In this document: piece after piece, positions 23,637 through 32,568 of the stretch
Layout: each line of letters begins with the position of its first letter
Numbering within the stretch: position 1 is the stretch's first letter
Source: Variovorax sp. N23
GTDB taxonomy: Bacteria > Pseudomonadota > Gammaproteobacteria > Burkholderiales > Burkholderiaceae_C
Assembly (NCBI RefSeq): GCF_025486315.1
Contig: NZ_JAOOPY010000017.1
Span: 1 to 64,000 of the forward strand
DNA length: 64,000 nt
Direction of reading: 5' to 3'
Translations under genes and position numbers: made by a program
The notes under the pieces: model-generated
Databases searched by the model: none
Told to the model about the DNA's origin: nothing
Seen by the model: only the letters and a program-made list of their open reading frames with translations

Positions 23637-24373
23637 GCGCCGTGGTGCGCGTGGACGCGTCCATCGCGCCCCTCGCGATCGTCGCGGCCATGCACGAGGA
23701 GCTGGCGGCGGTGCTCGACCTCATGCCCGACGAGCGCAAGGTCGTGGTGGCGGGCCGCGAGTTCTGGCAGGGGCATCTGCACGGCCACGAGGTCGTCGCG
23801 GTGCTTGCGCGCATCGGCAAGGTGGCCGCGGCCACCACGGCCGCCGTGCTGGCCGAGCGCTTCGAGGTCGGCCGTGTCGTCTTCACGGGCGTGGCCGGCG
23901 GACTGGGACACGGCGTGCAGGTGGGCGACGTGGTGGTGGCCAGCGAGTTCCTGCAGCACGACATGGACGCCTCGCCGATCTTCCCGCGCCACGAGGTGCC
24001 GCTCTACGGACGCAGCCGCTTCGCGGCCGATGCAAGCCTGGCCGCGGCGCTGTGCGAGGCGGCGCGCAGCGCGCTGCCGCAGGCGCGCGTGCATCAGGGC
24101 CTGGTCATCAGCGGCGACCGCTTCGTCTCCACCACGGCGGAAGCCCGCGCGCTGCAGACCGAGTTGCCCCATGCTTTGGCGGTGGACATGGAAGGCGCGG
24201 CCTTCGCCCAGGTGTGCCACGACTTCGGCCTGCCTTTCGCCGCGGTGCGCACCATCTCCGACCGCGCGGACGACGCCGCGCATGGCGACTTCCTGCAATT
24301 CATCCGCACGGTCGCCAGTCCGTATTCGGCGGCCATCATCGAGACACTGCTGCGCAGTCTGCCCAAGGGCTGA
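23633..24373 (+). CDS. mtnN: 5'-methylthioadenosine/S-adenosylhomocysteine nucleosidase
   Basis: The product is about 246 residues. It hydrolyses the glycosidic bond of MTA and SAH in methyl-cycle salvage. AIVAAMHEELAAVLDL aligns the catalytic Glu (Glu12 in E. coli), VFTGVAGGLGHGVQVGDVVV is the phosphorylase-fold signature, VDMEGAAFAQVC binds the ribose, and RTISDRAD carries the catalytic Asp. The start is GTG 23633 in a GTGA overlap with fadD; GTG 23642 is also possible. It converges on corA with an 18-bp gap. A purine nucleosidase with other specificity cannot be excluded. Confidence 0.85.
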   Translation: MSAVVRVDASIAPLAIVAAMHEELAAVLDLMPDERKVVVAGREFWQGHLHGHEVVAVLARIGKVAAATTAAVLAERFEVGRVVFTGVAGGLGHGVQVGDVVVASEFLQHDMDASPIFPRHEVPLYGRSRFAADASLAAALCEAARSALPQARVHQGLVISGDRFVSTTAEARALQTELPHALAVDMEGAAFAQVCHDFGLPFAAVRTISDRADDAAHGDFLQFIRTVASPYSAAIIETLLRSLPKG

Positions 24374-24391
24374 ACTGCCGTCAGGCTGGGG

Positions 24392-25381
24392 CTACTTCAG
24401 CCATCCGCGGCGGCGGAAGTACCACATGGGTCCGAGCGCGCTCGCGGCCATCAGCACCAGCACATAGATGTAGGCGCCGTTGCCCAGTGCCTGCACTTCC
24501 GGGATGTTCATGTTCATCCCGTAGATGCTGGCGATCAGCGTCGGCGGCAGCAGCGCCACGCTGGCCACCGAGAAGATCTTGATGGTCTTGTTCTGGTTGA
24601 TGTTGATGAAACCGACGGTCGCATCCATCAGAAAGTTGATCTTGTCGAACAGGAAGGCCGTGTGGTTGTCGAGTGATTCGATGTCGCGCAGGATCTGCCG
24701 CGCCTCCTCGAACTGCTCGGCGTTGAGCATGCGGCTGCGCATCATGAAGCTCACGGCGCGGCGCGTGTCCATCACGTTGCGGCGGATGCGGCCGTTCAAG
24801 TCTTCCTGGCGCGCGATGGCGCCCAGCACCTCGCCGGCCAGTTCGTCGCTGACGTTGCCTTCGAGCACCTTCTTGCCGGCGATCTCGAGCTCGTCGTAGA
24901 TGTTCTCCAGCGTGTCGGCCGAGTATTCGGCGTCGGCGTCGAACAGCTTCAGCAGGACTTCCTTCGCATCCTCGATGAGGCCTGGCGCGCGCCGTGCACG
25001 CATGCGCAGCAGGCGGAACACCGGGATGTCCTCGTCATGGATGGAGAACAGCACGCCGCGGCTGCGCAGTTCGGCGTTGTGCTGATTCAGGATGAAGGCC
25101 ACGCGCACCGAGCGCGGGTTCTCTTCCTCGTCGATCAGAAAGTCGCTGCGGATGTGCAGTTCGCCGTTGTCTTCTTCATAGAAGCGGGCGGACTCCTCGA
25201 TGTCCTCGTCCATCGCATCCTCGGGGATGGACAGGCCGTAGTACTGCTTGACCCAGCGCTTCTCCTCGACCGTCGGCGATTCGAGGTCGACCCAGATGGG
25301 CTGGTATTGCGAAAGCTCTTCGAGCGCCTCGATCTCTTCCTGGACGAGGCGGCCGTTGGCGAGCGTGAAGATGTTGAGCAT
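24392..25381 (-). CDS. corA: Magnesium/cobalt transporter CorA
   Basis: The product is 329 residues. The long N-terminal cytoplasmic domain is rich in acid residues (DEDIEESARFYEEDNGEL). Two C-terminal spans enclose the family's signature YGMNMNIPE, whose Gly-Met-Asn forms the selectivity filter of the pentameric Mg channel. It ends in a basic tail (WYFRRRGWLK). The start ATG 25381 follows no strong Shine-Dalgarno sequence. It stands alone and converges on mtnN. Confidence 0.95.
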   Translation of the reverse strand: MLNIFTLANGRLVQEEIEALEELSQYQPIWVDLESPTVEEKRWVKQYYGLSIPEDAMDEDIEESARFYEEDNGELHIRSDFLIDEEENPRSVRVAFILNQHNAELRSRGVLFSIHDEDIPVFRLLRMRARRAPGLIEDAKEVLLKLFDADAEYSADTLENIYDELEIAGKKVLEGNVSDELAGEVLGAIARQEDLNGRIRRNVMDTRRAVSFMMRSRMLNAEQFEEARQILRDIESLDNHTAFLFDKINFLMDATVGFININQNKTIKIFSVASVALLPPTLIASIYGMNMNIPEVQALGNGAYIYVLVLMAASALGPMWYFRRRGWLK

Positions 25382-25597
25382 GGCTCACTCCCGGGGAATG
25401 GGGTCTTGCGGTTGGCGGCGGGAAGGTGGCGCTTTCAAGACCCTCGCCAACGACGCTCAGAAGGGAGTTGAAAGCTGCCGAGACGGATAGCTGTCCATGC
25501 CAAATCTCCGGGGTTGCAGCGAGGCGCGATTATGGCACTGCAGCATGGCGCCATCGGCTTTGCGGCTGGATGGACATCCAGTACAGTGCGGGCTCCG

Positions 25598-27718
25598 ATG
25601 CCGCCTTCCGATACCGCCTCCCTGCCGCGCCCGGCCGCGTCGCAGACCACCCAGGCCGAGCGCCTGGCCGCTGCGCTGGCCACGCTCAACGACGCGCAGC
25701 GCGCTGCCGTCGAGCATGGCGTCGGTGCGGCGCTCGGCGATGTGCGGCCGCTGCTGGTGATCGCCGGCGCCGGGTCGGGCAAGACCAGCACGCTGGCGCA
25801 CCGCGTGGCCAACCTCATCGCGCAGGGCGCCGATCCGCAGCGCATCCTGCTGCTCACCTTCTCGCGCCGGGCGGCCCAGGAGATGGCGCGGCGCGCCGGC
25901 CAGGTCGCCGCGCAGGTGCTCGGCCTGCGGTCCGAGGCAGCACCGGCCCTGCCCTGGGCCGGCACCTTCCACGGCGTCGGGGCCCGGCTGCTGCGCGAGT
26001 ACGCGGCGCAGATCGGTCTCGACGAGAACTTCACCATCCACGACCGCGGCGACGCGGAAGACCTGATGGGCCTGGTGCGCCACGACCTCGGCCTGTCGGC
26101 GACGACCAGGCGATTCCCGCGCAAGGGGACCTGCGTGTCGATCTACTCGCGCACCGTCAACACCTGCGCGCCGCTGGCCGAGGTGCTGGCCCAGGCCTTC
26201 CCCTGGTGCGCCGAATGGGAAAGCGAGCTCAAGCGCCTGTTCGCCGCCTACGTCGAGGCCAAGCAACAGCAGCATGTGCTCGACTACGACGACCTGCTGC
26301 TGTACTGGGCCGGCATGGTGGCCGAGCCGGTGTTCGCGGCGCAGTTGGGGGCGCGCTTCGACCACGTGCTGGTCGACGAGTACCAGGACACCAACCGGCT
26401 GCAGGCCGCGATCCTGCTGGCGCTCAAGCCCGACGGGCGCGGGCTGACCGTGGTCGGCGACGACGCGCAGTCGATCTATGCCTTCCGCGGTGCCACCGTG
26501 CGCAACATCCTCGACTTCCCGACGCAGTTCGGCGAGCCGGCGCGCGTCGTGGCGCTGGAGCGCAACTACCGCTCGACGCAGCCGATCCTCGACGTCTCCA
26601 ACGCGGTCATCGCCGCGGCCGCCGAGCGGCACGCCAAGACACTCTGGACCGACAAGCCGTCCGCCGGCCGGCCCCAGCTGGTGCTGGTGCCCGACGAGGC
26701 GCAGCAGGCGCAATGGGTGGCCGACCGCGTGCTCGCGCACCGCGAGGGCGGGCTGGCCCTCAAGTCGCAGGCGGTGCTGTTCCGCACCTCGTACCACAGC
26801 GCCGCGCTCGAGCTCGAGCTGGCGCGCCGCAACATCCCCTTCGTCAAGTACGGCGGCCTCAAGTTTCTCGAGGCCTCGCATGTGAAGGATCTGCTCGCCG
26901 TGCTGCGCTTCGCGCAGAACCCGCGCGGTCGCATGGCCGGCTTCCGCGTGACGCAGCTCATTCCCGGCATCGGCCCGGCCACGGCGACGCGGCTGCTCGA
27001 TGCGATGGACACGGCTGCCGACCCGGCCGCCGCGGTGCAGGATTTCGTGCCGCCGGCGTCGGCGCAGGTCGAGTGGGCGCGTTTCGCCGACACCTATGCC
27101 GCGCTGCGCGCGCCGGCGCTCGAATGGCCGGCCGACATGCAACTCGCGCTGGACTGGTATCTCCCGCACCTGGAGCGGCTGCACGACGATGCTGGCGTGC
27201 GGCGCGGTGACGTGGAGCAACTCGCGCGCCTGGCCGCCGGCTACGCCTCGCGCGAGCGCTTCCTCACCGAACTCACGCTCGACCCGCCCGAGGCCACCAG
27301 CGACCGCCCTGGCCCGCCGCTGCTCGACGAGGACTACCTCATCCTCTCGACCATCCATTCGGCCAAGGGCCAGGAATGGACCTCGGTGCATGTGCTGAAC
27401 GTGGTGGACGGCTGCCTGCCCGCCGACGTGGCCCAGGGTGCGCAGGAACTGGAGGAAGAGCGCCGCCTGCTCTATGTCGCCATGACACGCGCCAAGGACC
27501 ACCTGCACCTGCTGGTGCCGCAGCGCTTCTACGTGACGCAGCAGTCGGCCCGCGGCGACCGGCACCTGTACGCCGGGCGCAGCCGCTTCATCACCGAAGC
27601 CGATGCCGCCCGCTTCGAGCGCTGCACCTGGCCACCGCCGCCCGTCCAGGCGCCGCACGTGCCGGCCCCGGCGGCGGCCATCGACCTGCTCGCCCGGATG
27701 CGGGCGGCCTGGCGCTGA
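25598..27718 (+). CDS. UvrD/Rep-family ATP-dependent DNA helicase
   Basis: The product is about 706 residues, a superfamily 1A 3'-5' helicase. The motifs in order are Walker A GAGSGKTSTLAHR, LLLTFSRRAAQEM (motif Ia), VDEYQDTNRLQ (Walker B), VGDDAQSIYAFRGA (motif III), LERNYRST (motif IV), LSTIHSAKGQEW (motif V) and LLYVAMTRAKDHLHL (motif VI). It is likely to act in DNA repair. ATG 25598 is chosen because the conserved TLNDAQRAAVEHG begins soon after. The frame stays open upstream to about 25514. It is shorter at the C-terminus than E. coli UvrD and lacks an evident Tudor-like tail. Confidence 0.88.
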   Translation: MPPSDTASLPRPAASQTTQAERLAAALATLNDAQRAAVEHGVGAALGDVRPLLVIAGAGSGKTSTLAHRVANLIAQGADPQRILLLTFSRRAAQEMARRAGQVAAQVLGLRSEAAPALPWAGTFHGVGARLLREYAAQIGLDENFTIHDRGDAEDLMGLVRHDLGLSATTRRFPRKGTCVSIYSRTVNTCAPLAEVLAQAFPWCAEWESELKRLFAAYVEAKQQQHVLDYDDLLLYWAGMVAEPVFAAQLGARFDHVLVDEYQDTNRLQAAILLALKPDGRGLTVVGDDAQSIYAFRGATVRNILDFPTQFGEPARVVALERNYRSTQPILDVSNAVIAAAAERHAKTLWTDKPSAGRPQLVLVPDEAQQAQWVADRVLAHREGGLALKSQAVLFRTSYHSAALELELARRNIPFVKYGGLKFLEASHVKDLLAVLRFAQNPRGRMAGFRVTQLIPGIGPATATRLLDAMDTAADPAAAVQDFVPPASAQVEWARFADTYAALRAPALEWPADMQLALDWYLPHLERLHDDAGVRRGDVEQLARLAAGYASRERFLTELTLDPPEATSDRPGPPLLDEDYLILSTIHSAKGQEWTSVHVLNVVDGCLPADVAQGAQELEEERRLLYVAMTRAKDHLHLLVPQRFYVTQQSARGDRHLYAGRSRFITEADAARFERCTWPPPPVQAPHVPAPAAAIDLLARMRAAWR

Positions 27719-28018
27719 GCTTTTCACCGCATGTCAGGGTCGGCACCAGGGCTGCTCGACAGGCGGCATTTGGTGTTCATGGCCACGGCAGCGGCGGCCA
27801 CGCCTGAGTCCCGTGCTATGCAATTCGTAGCTGATCTGGGTCAATGAAAGCGGAAGTCGAAGCGAATGTGACAGGGGCATTGCAATACGCTGGGGCCTTG
27901 GGCATAGTGAACCGACCTTCCCTTCTTTCTCACGTCCTTACCCGCACCGAATTTCGCCGCCCACGCCCCAATCCCGGAGCGCTGGGCATTTTCCCAACCG
28001 TCAATCTGGAGGTCATTC
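27719..28018. promoter_or_regulatory. 300-bp leader region upstream of hpf
   Basis: No gene is supported. A possible sigma-54 element, CGGCACCAGGGCTGC (27741-27755), keeps GG and GC ten bases apart but is otherwise poor. TGCTATGCAATTCGTAGC near 27820 is an imperfect palindrome resembling small repeats of this bacterial family. CTGGAGG close to 28010 is the hpf ribosome-binding site. Confidence 0.3.
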
Positions 28019-28348
28019 ATGAATTTGACGATCAGCGGTCATCACCTCGACGTTTCGCCTGCCCTGCGCAGCTACGTCACCACCAAGTTGGACCGGATCA
28101 CCCGGCACTTCGATCAGGTGGTCGATGTCAAAGTGATCCTTACGGTGGAAAAGCAGAAGGAGAAGGAGGGCCGCCAGAAGGCGGAATGCAACATCCACGT
28201 GAAGGGCAGCGACATGTTCGCGGAATCCAGCCATGCTGATCTCTATGCCGCCGTCGACGAGCTGGTCGACAAGCTCGACCGCCAGGTGGTGCGCCACAAG
28301 GACCGTCTGCAGGACCACCATCACGCCGCGCCCAAGCGCCTGATGTGA
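28019..28348 (+). CDS. hpf: Ribosome hibernation-promoting factor (short HPF/RaiA family)
   Basis: The product is 109 residues, the short form. It binds the 30S decoding site in stationary phase and promotes ribosome dimers. MNLTISGHHLDVSPALRSYV and KLDRITRHFDQVVDVKVIL match the family, and the basic surface helix VDELVDKLDRQVVRHKDRL follows. A good ribosome-binding site precedes ATG 28019. It leads into ptsN and hprK as in many betaproteobacteria, but here rpoN is not upstream. Confidence 0.94.
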   Translation: MNLTISGHHLDVSPALRSYVTTKLDRITRHFDQVVDVKVILTVEKQKEKEGRQKAECNIHVKGSDMFAESSHADLYAAVDELVDKLDRQVVRHKDRLQDHHHAAPKRLM

Positions 28349-28372
28349 CCTGCCGCGGGCAAACACTCTTGC

Positions 28373-28403
28373 GGGCCACCTCCGGGTGGCCCTTTGCTTT
28401 TTG
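28373..28403 (+). terminator. Rho-independent terminator after hpf
   Basis: GGGCCACC (28373-28380), loop TCCG and GGTGGCCC (28385-28392) form a perfect 8-bp stem followed by TTTGCTTTTT. It lies 25 bp past the hpf stop and separates hpf from ptsN, although read-through is possible. Confidence 0.85.
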
Positions 28404-28441
28404 CGATGCGGGTGCATAATCGCCCCCGCTCCGCCCTCACC

Positions 28442-28909
28442 ATGAATCGCCTCGCGTCCATCCTGCCGCCCGCTCAAGTCCTCGTGAGCGTCGACGCCAC
28501 CAGCAAGAAACGTGCTTTCGAGGAAGCCGGCTTGCTGTTCGAGAACCTGCATGGCCTCGGCCGCGCGCTCATCACCGACAGCCTGTTCGCGCGCGAGCGG
28601 CTGGGTTCGACCGGGCTCGGCCACGGCGTGGCGATCCCGCACGGCCGCATCAAGGGCCTGAAGTCGCCCATGGCCGCCGTGTTCCAACTCGCGCAGGCCA
28701 TCGGCTTCGACGCGCCGGACGAACAACCCGTCGTGCTGCTGATCTTCCTGCTGGTGCCCGAAGCCGCCACGCAGAAGCATCTCGAAATCCTCTCGGAAAT
28801 CGCCGAACTGCTCAGCGACGCGAGTCTGCGCGAGCAGATCAAGTCGAGCACCGATGCGAGCGCCCTGCACGCCCTCATCGCCGGCTGGCAATCCGCGCAA
28901 GTCGCCTGA
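28442..28909 (+). CDS. ptsN: PTS nitrogen-regulatory protein EIIA-Ntr
   Basis: The product is 155 residues. It receives phosphate from NPr/HPr and, in the unphosphorylated form, regulates K+ transport and stress responses. His67 in HGVAIPHGRIKG is the phosphorylation site. LLIFLLVPEAATQKHLEILS is a family signature. ATG 28442 follows the terminator of hpf. hprK starts 22 bp downstream, and the pair forms the regulatory PTS unit typical of proteobacteria lacking sugar permeases. Confidence 0.94.
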   Translation: MNRLASILPPAQVLVSVDATSKKRAFEEAGLLFENLHGLGRALITDSLFARERLGSTGLGHGVAIPHGRIKGLKSPMAAVFQLAQAIGFDAPDEQPVVLLIFLLVPEAATQKHLEILSEIAELLSDASLREQIKSSTDASALHALIAGWQSAQVA

Positions 28910-28931
28910 ACATCCGACCTTCCCCCCGCGC

Positions 28932-29888
28932 ATGAAGCCGACCGTCATCAGCGCGGACGCGATGTTCGAGGAGTTCCGCGGCTCGCTGCGCTGGGAGTGG
29001 CTGGCCGGGTTGGGCGCCTCCGAGCGCCATTTCGATGCCGAGGTCATCAGCCGCGCCCAGTCGGCCGCCGACCTGGTCGGCTACCTCAACTACATCCATC
29101 CCTACCGCGTGCAGATCCTGGGTGCGCGAGAGATCGCCTACCTGACCCGCGGCACGCCCGAGGACTGCGCCCGACGCATCGCCCGCATCGTCACGCTGGA
29201 GCCGCCGATGCTGGTGCTGGCCGACGGGCAGGCCGCGCCGGACGAGCTGCTGTCGATCTGCGAGCGGGCCCAGTTGCCGCTCTTCGCCACGCGCGAAGGT
29301 TCGGCCTACGTCATCGACCTGCTGCGGGCCTACCTGTCGAAGCACTTCGCCGAACGCACCTCGATGCACGGTGTGTTCATGGACATCCTGGGCCTGGGTG
29401 TGATGATCACCGGCGAATCCGGGCTGGGCAAGAGCGAGCTCGGCCTGGAGCTGATCTCGCGCGGCAACGGCTTGGTGGCCGACGACGCCGTCGACCTCTT
29501 TCGCATCAACCAGAACACGATCGAGGGCAAGTGCCCCGAGCTGCTGCAAAACCTGCTGGAAGTGCGCGGCATCGGCCTGCTCGACATCCGTGCCATCTTC
29601 GGCGAGACGGCGGTGCGCCGGAAGATGCGGCTGAAGCTGATCGTGCACCTGGTGCGGCGCGACAGCTTCGAGCGCGACTACGAGCGCATGCCGGCGGCGC
29701 CGCTGACCCAGGACGTGCTGGGCATCCCGGTGCGCAAGGTGATCATCCAGGTGGTGGCCGGCCGCAACATCGCGGTGCTGGTCGAGGCGGCGGTGCGCAA
29801 CTCCATCCTGCAACTGCGCGGCATCGACACGTACGCCGATTTCGTGGCGCGGCACCACAAGGCGATGGAAGCCGGCGGCGCGGATTGA
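28932..29888 (+). CDS. hprK: HPr kinase/phosphorylase
   Basis: The product is 318 residues. It phosphorylates a Ser of HPr with ATP and reverses this with phosphate. The Walker A motif GESGLGKS lies at residues 161-168, followed by the second motif LEVRGIGLLDIRAIFG, the HprK signature. The N-terminal domain (residues 1-130) is of the usual MurE-like type. It converges on fur with only 9 bp between stops. Confidence 0.95.
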   Translation: MKPTVISADAMFEEFRGSLRWEWLAGLGASERHFDAEVISRAQSAADLVGYLNYIHPYRVQILGAREIAYLTRGTPEDCARRIARIVTLEPPMLVLADGQAAPDELLSICERAQLPLFATREGSAYVIDLLRAYLSKHFAERTSMHGVFMDILGLGVMITGESGLGKSELGLELISRGNGLVADDAVDLFRINQNTIEGKCPELLQNLLEVRGIGLLDIRAIFGETAVRRKMRLKLIVHLVRRDSFERDYERMPAAPLTQDVLGIPVRKVIIQVVAGRNIAVLVEAAVRNSILQLRGIDTYADFVARHHKAMEAGGAD

Positions 29889-29897
29889 GCGGCCGGC

Positions 29898-30317
29898 CTA
29901 CCTGCGGCTGACGCAGTCGCCGCAGAGGCCGTACAGCGACATGGCGTGGTCCTGCAGGATCCAGCCCTTGTCCTTGGCGATCATTTGCTGGCGCCGCTCG
30001 ATCTCGGCGTCGTAGAACTCCTCGACCTTGCCGCACGAGGTGCAGATCAGGTGGTCGTGGTGGGTGCCTTCGTTGAGTTCGTAGACGGCCTTGCCGCTCT
30101 CGAAATGGCTGCGCTCCAGGATGCCGGCCTGCTCGAATTGCGTGAGCACGCGGTACACGGTGGCCAGGCCGATGTCGGAGTGTTCGTTGAGCAGCACGCG
30201 GAACACATCTTCGGCCGTCATGTGGCGCTGGGCGCCGGCCTGGAAGATCTCGAGGATCTTCAGCCGGGGCAGCGTGGCCTTGAGGCCGGTGTTCTTGAGT
30301 TCGTCGATGTTGCCCAT
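29898..30317 (-). CDS. fur: Ferric uptake regulator
   Basis: The product is 139 residues. The N-terminal winged helix holds GLKATLPRLKILEIF and IGLATVYRVLTQFEQAGIL. The dimerisation half has the metal ligands HHDHLICTSCGKVEEF and the second Cys pair CGDC. It represses iron-uptake genes when loaded with Fe(II). The gene is divergent from bamE, a typical betaproteobacterial arrangement. The start ATG is at 30317. Confidence 0.96.
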   Translation of the reverse strand: MGNIDELKNTGLKATLPRLKILEIFQAGAQRHMTAEDVFRVLLNEHSDIGLATVYRVLTQFEQAGILERSHFESGKAVYELNEGTHHDHLICTSCGKVEEFYDAEIERRQQMIAKDKGWILQDHAMSLYGLCGDCVSRR

Positions 30318-30342
30318 GGTCTTTCCTGCGCCAGCCGTGTGG

Positions 30343-30374
30343 GCGGCGGCCCGAAAAAGGGCTGCCGCTACAAT
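30343..30374 (+). promoter_or_regulatory. Palindrome abutting a TACAAT -10 element between fur and bamE
   Basis: GCGGCGGCCC (30343-30352) and GGGCTGCCGC (30359-30368) form a 10-bp inverted repeat with one mismatch around GAAAAA. The hexamer TACAAT (30369-30374) follows directly and lies 31 bp before the bamE start. A fitting -35 box is not evident, so this may be an activator- or repressor-controlled promoter. It does not resemble a Fur box. Confidence 0.4.
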
Positions 30375-30404
30375 GGGTCGATCATATCGCTACCCCTTTT
30401 CCCG

Positions 30405-30959
30405 ATGCTTGCCAATCCCCAAACGCGCCTGTGGTTGCTGGCGGCCGCCGTTCTCGCGAGTCTGTCGCTGGGCGCCTGCGGCAACATGACCGACCGCACG
30501 CGCAGCATGCTGTATGCCGTGACGCCCTACAAGGTCGAGGTGGTGCAGGGCAACTTCGTCTCCAAGGAGCAGGTCGACGCGCTCAAGCCGGGCATGTCGC
30601 GCCAGCAGGTGCGCGAGATTCTCGGCACCTCCTTGCTGACGGACGTGTTCCATGCCGACCGCTGGGACTACGTCTTCACCATCCGCCGCCAGGGCGTGGA
30701 AGCGCAGCAGCGCCGGCTGACGCTGTTCTTCAAGGGCGAACTGCTCGAGCGCTTCGTCGGCGACGAGATGCCCAGCGAAAAGGACTTCGTGGCCGGTCTG
30801 GACGCCCGCCGCTTCAGCGGCAAGGTGCCGGAACTGGAGGCGCCCGAGGACCAGTTGAAGAAATTCAATCCGCCGAAGAAGGACGCGACGGCCAGCGCCC
30901 CGGCGGCGCCGCTGCCTCCGCTGCCGCCCAGCTACCCGCCGCTCGAATCCACGCGCTGA
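30405..30959 (+). CDS. bamE: Outer membrane assembly factor BamE
   Basis: The product is 184 residues. A lipoprotein signal ends in LSLGAC, with the lipid-bearing Cys in SLGACGNMTD. The SmpA/OmlA domain shows VVQGNFVSKEQVDALKPGMS, QQVREILGTSLLTDVFH and RWDYVFTIRR, including the NFV segment that contacts phosphatidylglycerol and BamD in E. coli. A Pro/Ala-rich tail is longer than in E. coli. It belongs to the BAM complex inserting beta-barrels. dapB follows after 56 bp. Confidence 0.94.
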   Translation: MLANPQTRLWLLAAAVLASLSLGACGNMTDRTRSMLYAVTPYKVEVVQGNFVSKEQVDALKPGMSRQQVREILGTSLLTDVFHADRWDYVFTIRRQGVEAQQRRLTLFFKGELLERFVGDEMPSEKDFVAGLDARRFSGKVPELEAPEDQLKKFNPPKKDATASAPAAPLPPLPPSYPPLESTR

Positions 30960-31015
30960 GCGCGGCCGCCGTTCGGCGGCGTCGAGCGTTTCTCTCCTCC
31001 GAAGGCTGAATCCGC

Positions 31016-31849
31016 GTGACCGAACCCATTTCTTCCTCCTCCACGGCCCTGCGCCGCATCGCCGTCGCCGGGGCCTCCGGCCGCATGGGCCGCATGCTCA
31101 TCGAAGCGGTGCGCAACGCCGACGACTGCCGGCTGGCCGGCGCGCTCGATGTGCCCGGGAGCACCGCGGTCGGCACCGACGCGGCCGCGTTCCTGGGCTT
31201 CACGAGCGGCGTCGCGATCGCCTCCGACCTGCGCACCGGTCTCAAGGACGCGCAGGTGTTGATCGACTTCACCCGCCCCGAAGGCACACTGGCGCACCTC
31301 GCCGTCTGCCGCGAAATGGGCGTGCAGGCCGTCATCGGCACCACGGGCTTCAGCGACGCACAGAAGGCCGAGATCGCCGAGATCGCCCGGGACATCGCGA
31401 TCGTCATGGCCCCCAACATGAGCGTGGGTGTCAACGTCACCTTCAAGCTGCTCGAGATGGCCGCCAAGGCGCTGTCGACCGGCTACGACATCGAGATCAT
31501 CGAGGCGCATCACCGCCACAAGGTCGACGCGCCCTCGGGCACCGCGCTGAAGATGGGCGAGGTCATCGCCGAGGCGCTCGGCCGCGACCTGAAGGAATGC
31601 GCCGTGTATGCCCGCGAGGGCATCACCGGCGAGCGCGACCCGTCGACGATCGGCTTCTCGGCCATCCGCGGCGGCGACATCGTCGGCGACCACACGGTGC
31701 TCTTCGCCGGCATCGGCGAGCGCATCGAGATCACGCACAAGTCGGCCAGCCGCACGACCTATGCACAGGGGAGCCTCCGCGCGGCGCGCTTCCTGGCCAC
31801 GCAGAAGACCGGGCTCTTCGACATGTTCGACGTGCTCGGCCTGCGCTGA
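31016..31849 (+). CDS. dapB: 4-hydroxy-tetrahydrodipicolinate reductase
   Basis: The product is 277 residues and catalyses the NAD(P)H-dependent step of lysine/diaminopimelate synthesis. The Rossmann loop is VAGASGRMGRML. EAHHRHKVDAPSGTALKMGE is the substrate-binding and catalytic signature with His-His and Lys. GTTGF and MAPNMSVGVN are further conserved segments. The start is GTG 31016. The gene is followed 13 bp later by the proton-channel pair. Confidence 0.96.
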   Translation: MTEPISSSSTALRRIAVAGASGRMGRMLIEAVRNADDCRLAGALDVPGSTAVGTDAAAFLGFTSGVAIASDLRTGLKDAQVLIDFTRPEGTLAHLAVCREMGVQAVIGTTGFSDAQKAEIAEIARDIAIVMAPNMSVGVNVTFKLLEMAAKALSTGYDIEIIEAHHRHKVDAPSGTALKMGEVIAEALGRDLKECAVYAREGITGERDPSTIGFSAIRGGDIVGDHTVLFAGIGERIEITHKSASRTTYAQGSLRAARFLATQKTGLFDMFDVLGLR

Positions 31850-31862
31850 AAACGGTCCACCC

Positions 31863-32555
31863 ATGAACGTCGTCCAGCTGCTGGCCCAGGGCGATGGCGT
31901 CAGCCGCAGCGTGGCGGCGCTTTTGCTGCTGATGTCGGTGGCGAGCTGGATCGCGATCCTGCTCAAGGCCTGGTTGCTGCGCGGCGGCACGCGCGCGGTG
32001 CTGCGCAGCATCGCCGCGTTCTGGCAGGCCCCTTCGATCACCGAGGCCGAGCAAGGGCTTCGCGCCTTCGACGGCCCGCGGCTCGTGCTGCCGGCGGTCG
32101 TGGCGCTCAAGGCCCTGGCCGCCGACAAAGGCGGGGCCACGCTCGGCCACGCGGGCGACCGCAACCAGCGCCTCACGCGCACCCTGCGCGATGCGCTGCA
32201 TGCGGCGCTGCGGCGCCTGCAGTCGGGCCAGATCCTGCTGGCGACCGTCGGCGCCACGGCGCCCTTCGTCGGCCTGCTCGGCACGGTGTGGGGCATCCAC
32301 GGTGCGCTGGCGGGCATCGCCGGCGAAGCGGGCGGCTTCACCATCGACAAGGTGGCGGGGCCGGTCGGCGAAGCGCTGATCATGACGGCCTTCGGCCTGG
32401 CGGTCGCGATCCCGGCGGTGCTGGGCTACAACGTGTTCGGCCGGATCATCGGCCGCATCGAGGTCGAGCTCGAAGGCTTCGCGCACGACCTGCTGGCCGT
32501 CTTCGGTGAGGCGCCCTCCGTGGCGCTGCCGCCGGCGCAGCCCCTGCCGGTCTGA
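31863..32555 (+). CDS. exbB: MotA/TolQ/ExbB proton-channel family protein
   Basis: The product is 230 residues with three membrane spans: LLLLMSVASWIAILLKAWLL near the N-terminus, then ILLATVGATAPFVGLLGTVW and IMTAFGLAVAIPAVLGYNVF. The Thr and Pro/Gly pattern of helices 2-3 is that of ExbB/TolQ. Together with the next gene it makes a proton-driven motor in the inner membrane. It could serve TonB or TolA. No tonB or tolA is in the window, so ExbB versus TolQ is unsettled. Confidence 0.85.
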   Translation: MNVVQLLAQGDGVSRSVAALLLLMSVASWIAILLKAWLLRGGTRAVLRSIAAFWQAPSITEAEQGLRAFDGPRLVLPAVVALKALAADKGGATLGHAGDRNQRLTRTLRDALHAALRRLQSGQILLATVGATAPFVGLLGTVWGIHGALAGIAGEAGGFTIDKVAGPVGEALIMTAFGLAVAIPAVLGYNVFGRIIGRIEVELEGFAHDLLAVFGEAPSVALPPAQPLPV

Positions 32556-32568
32556 TCGTCTTCACGCC

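Noticed and set aside
27741..27755. Sigma-54 promoter for hpf
   Set aside because: Only the GG and GC dinucleotides and their spacing fit, and the rest of the consensus is poor. It is not listed as a promoter of its own.
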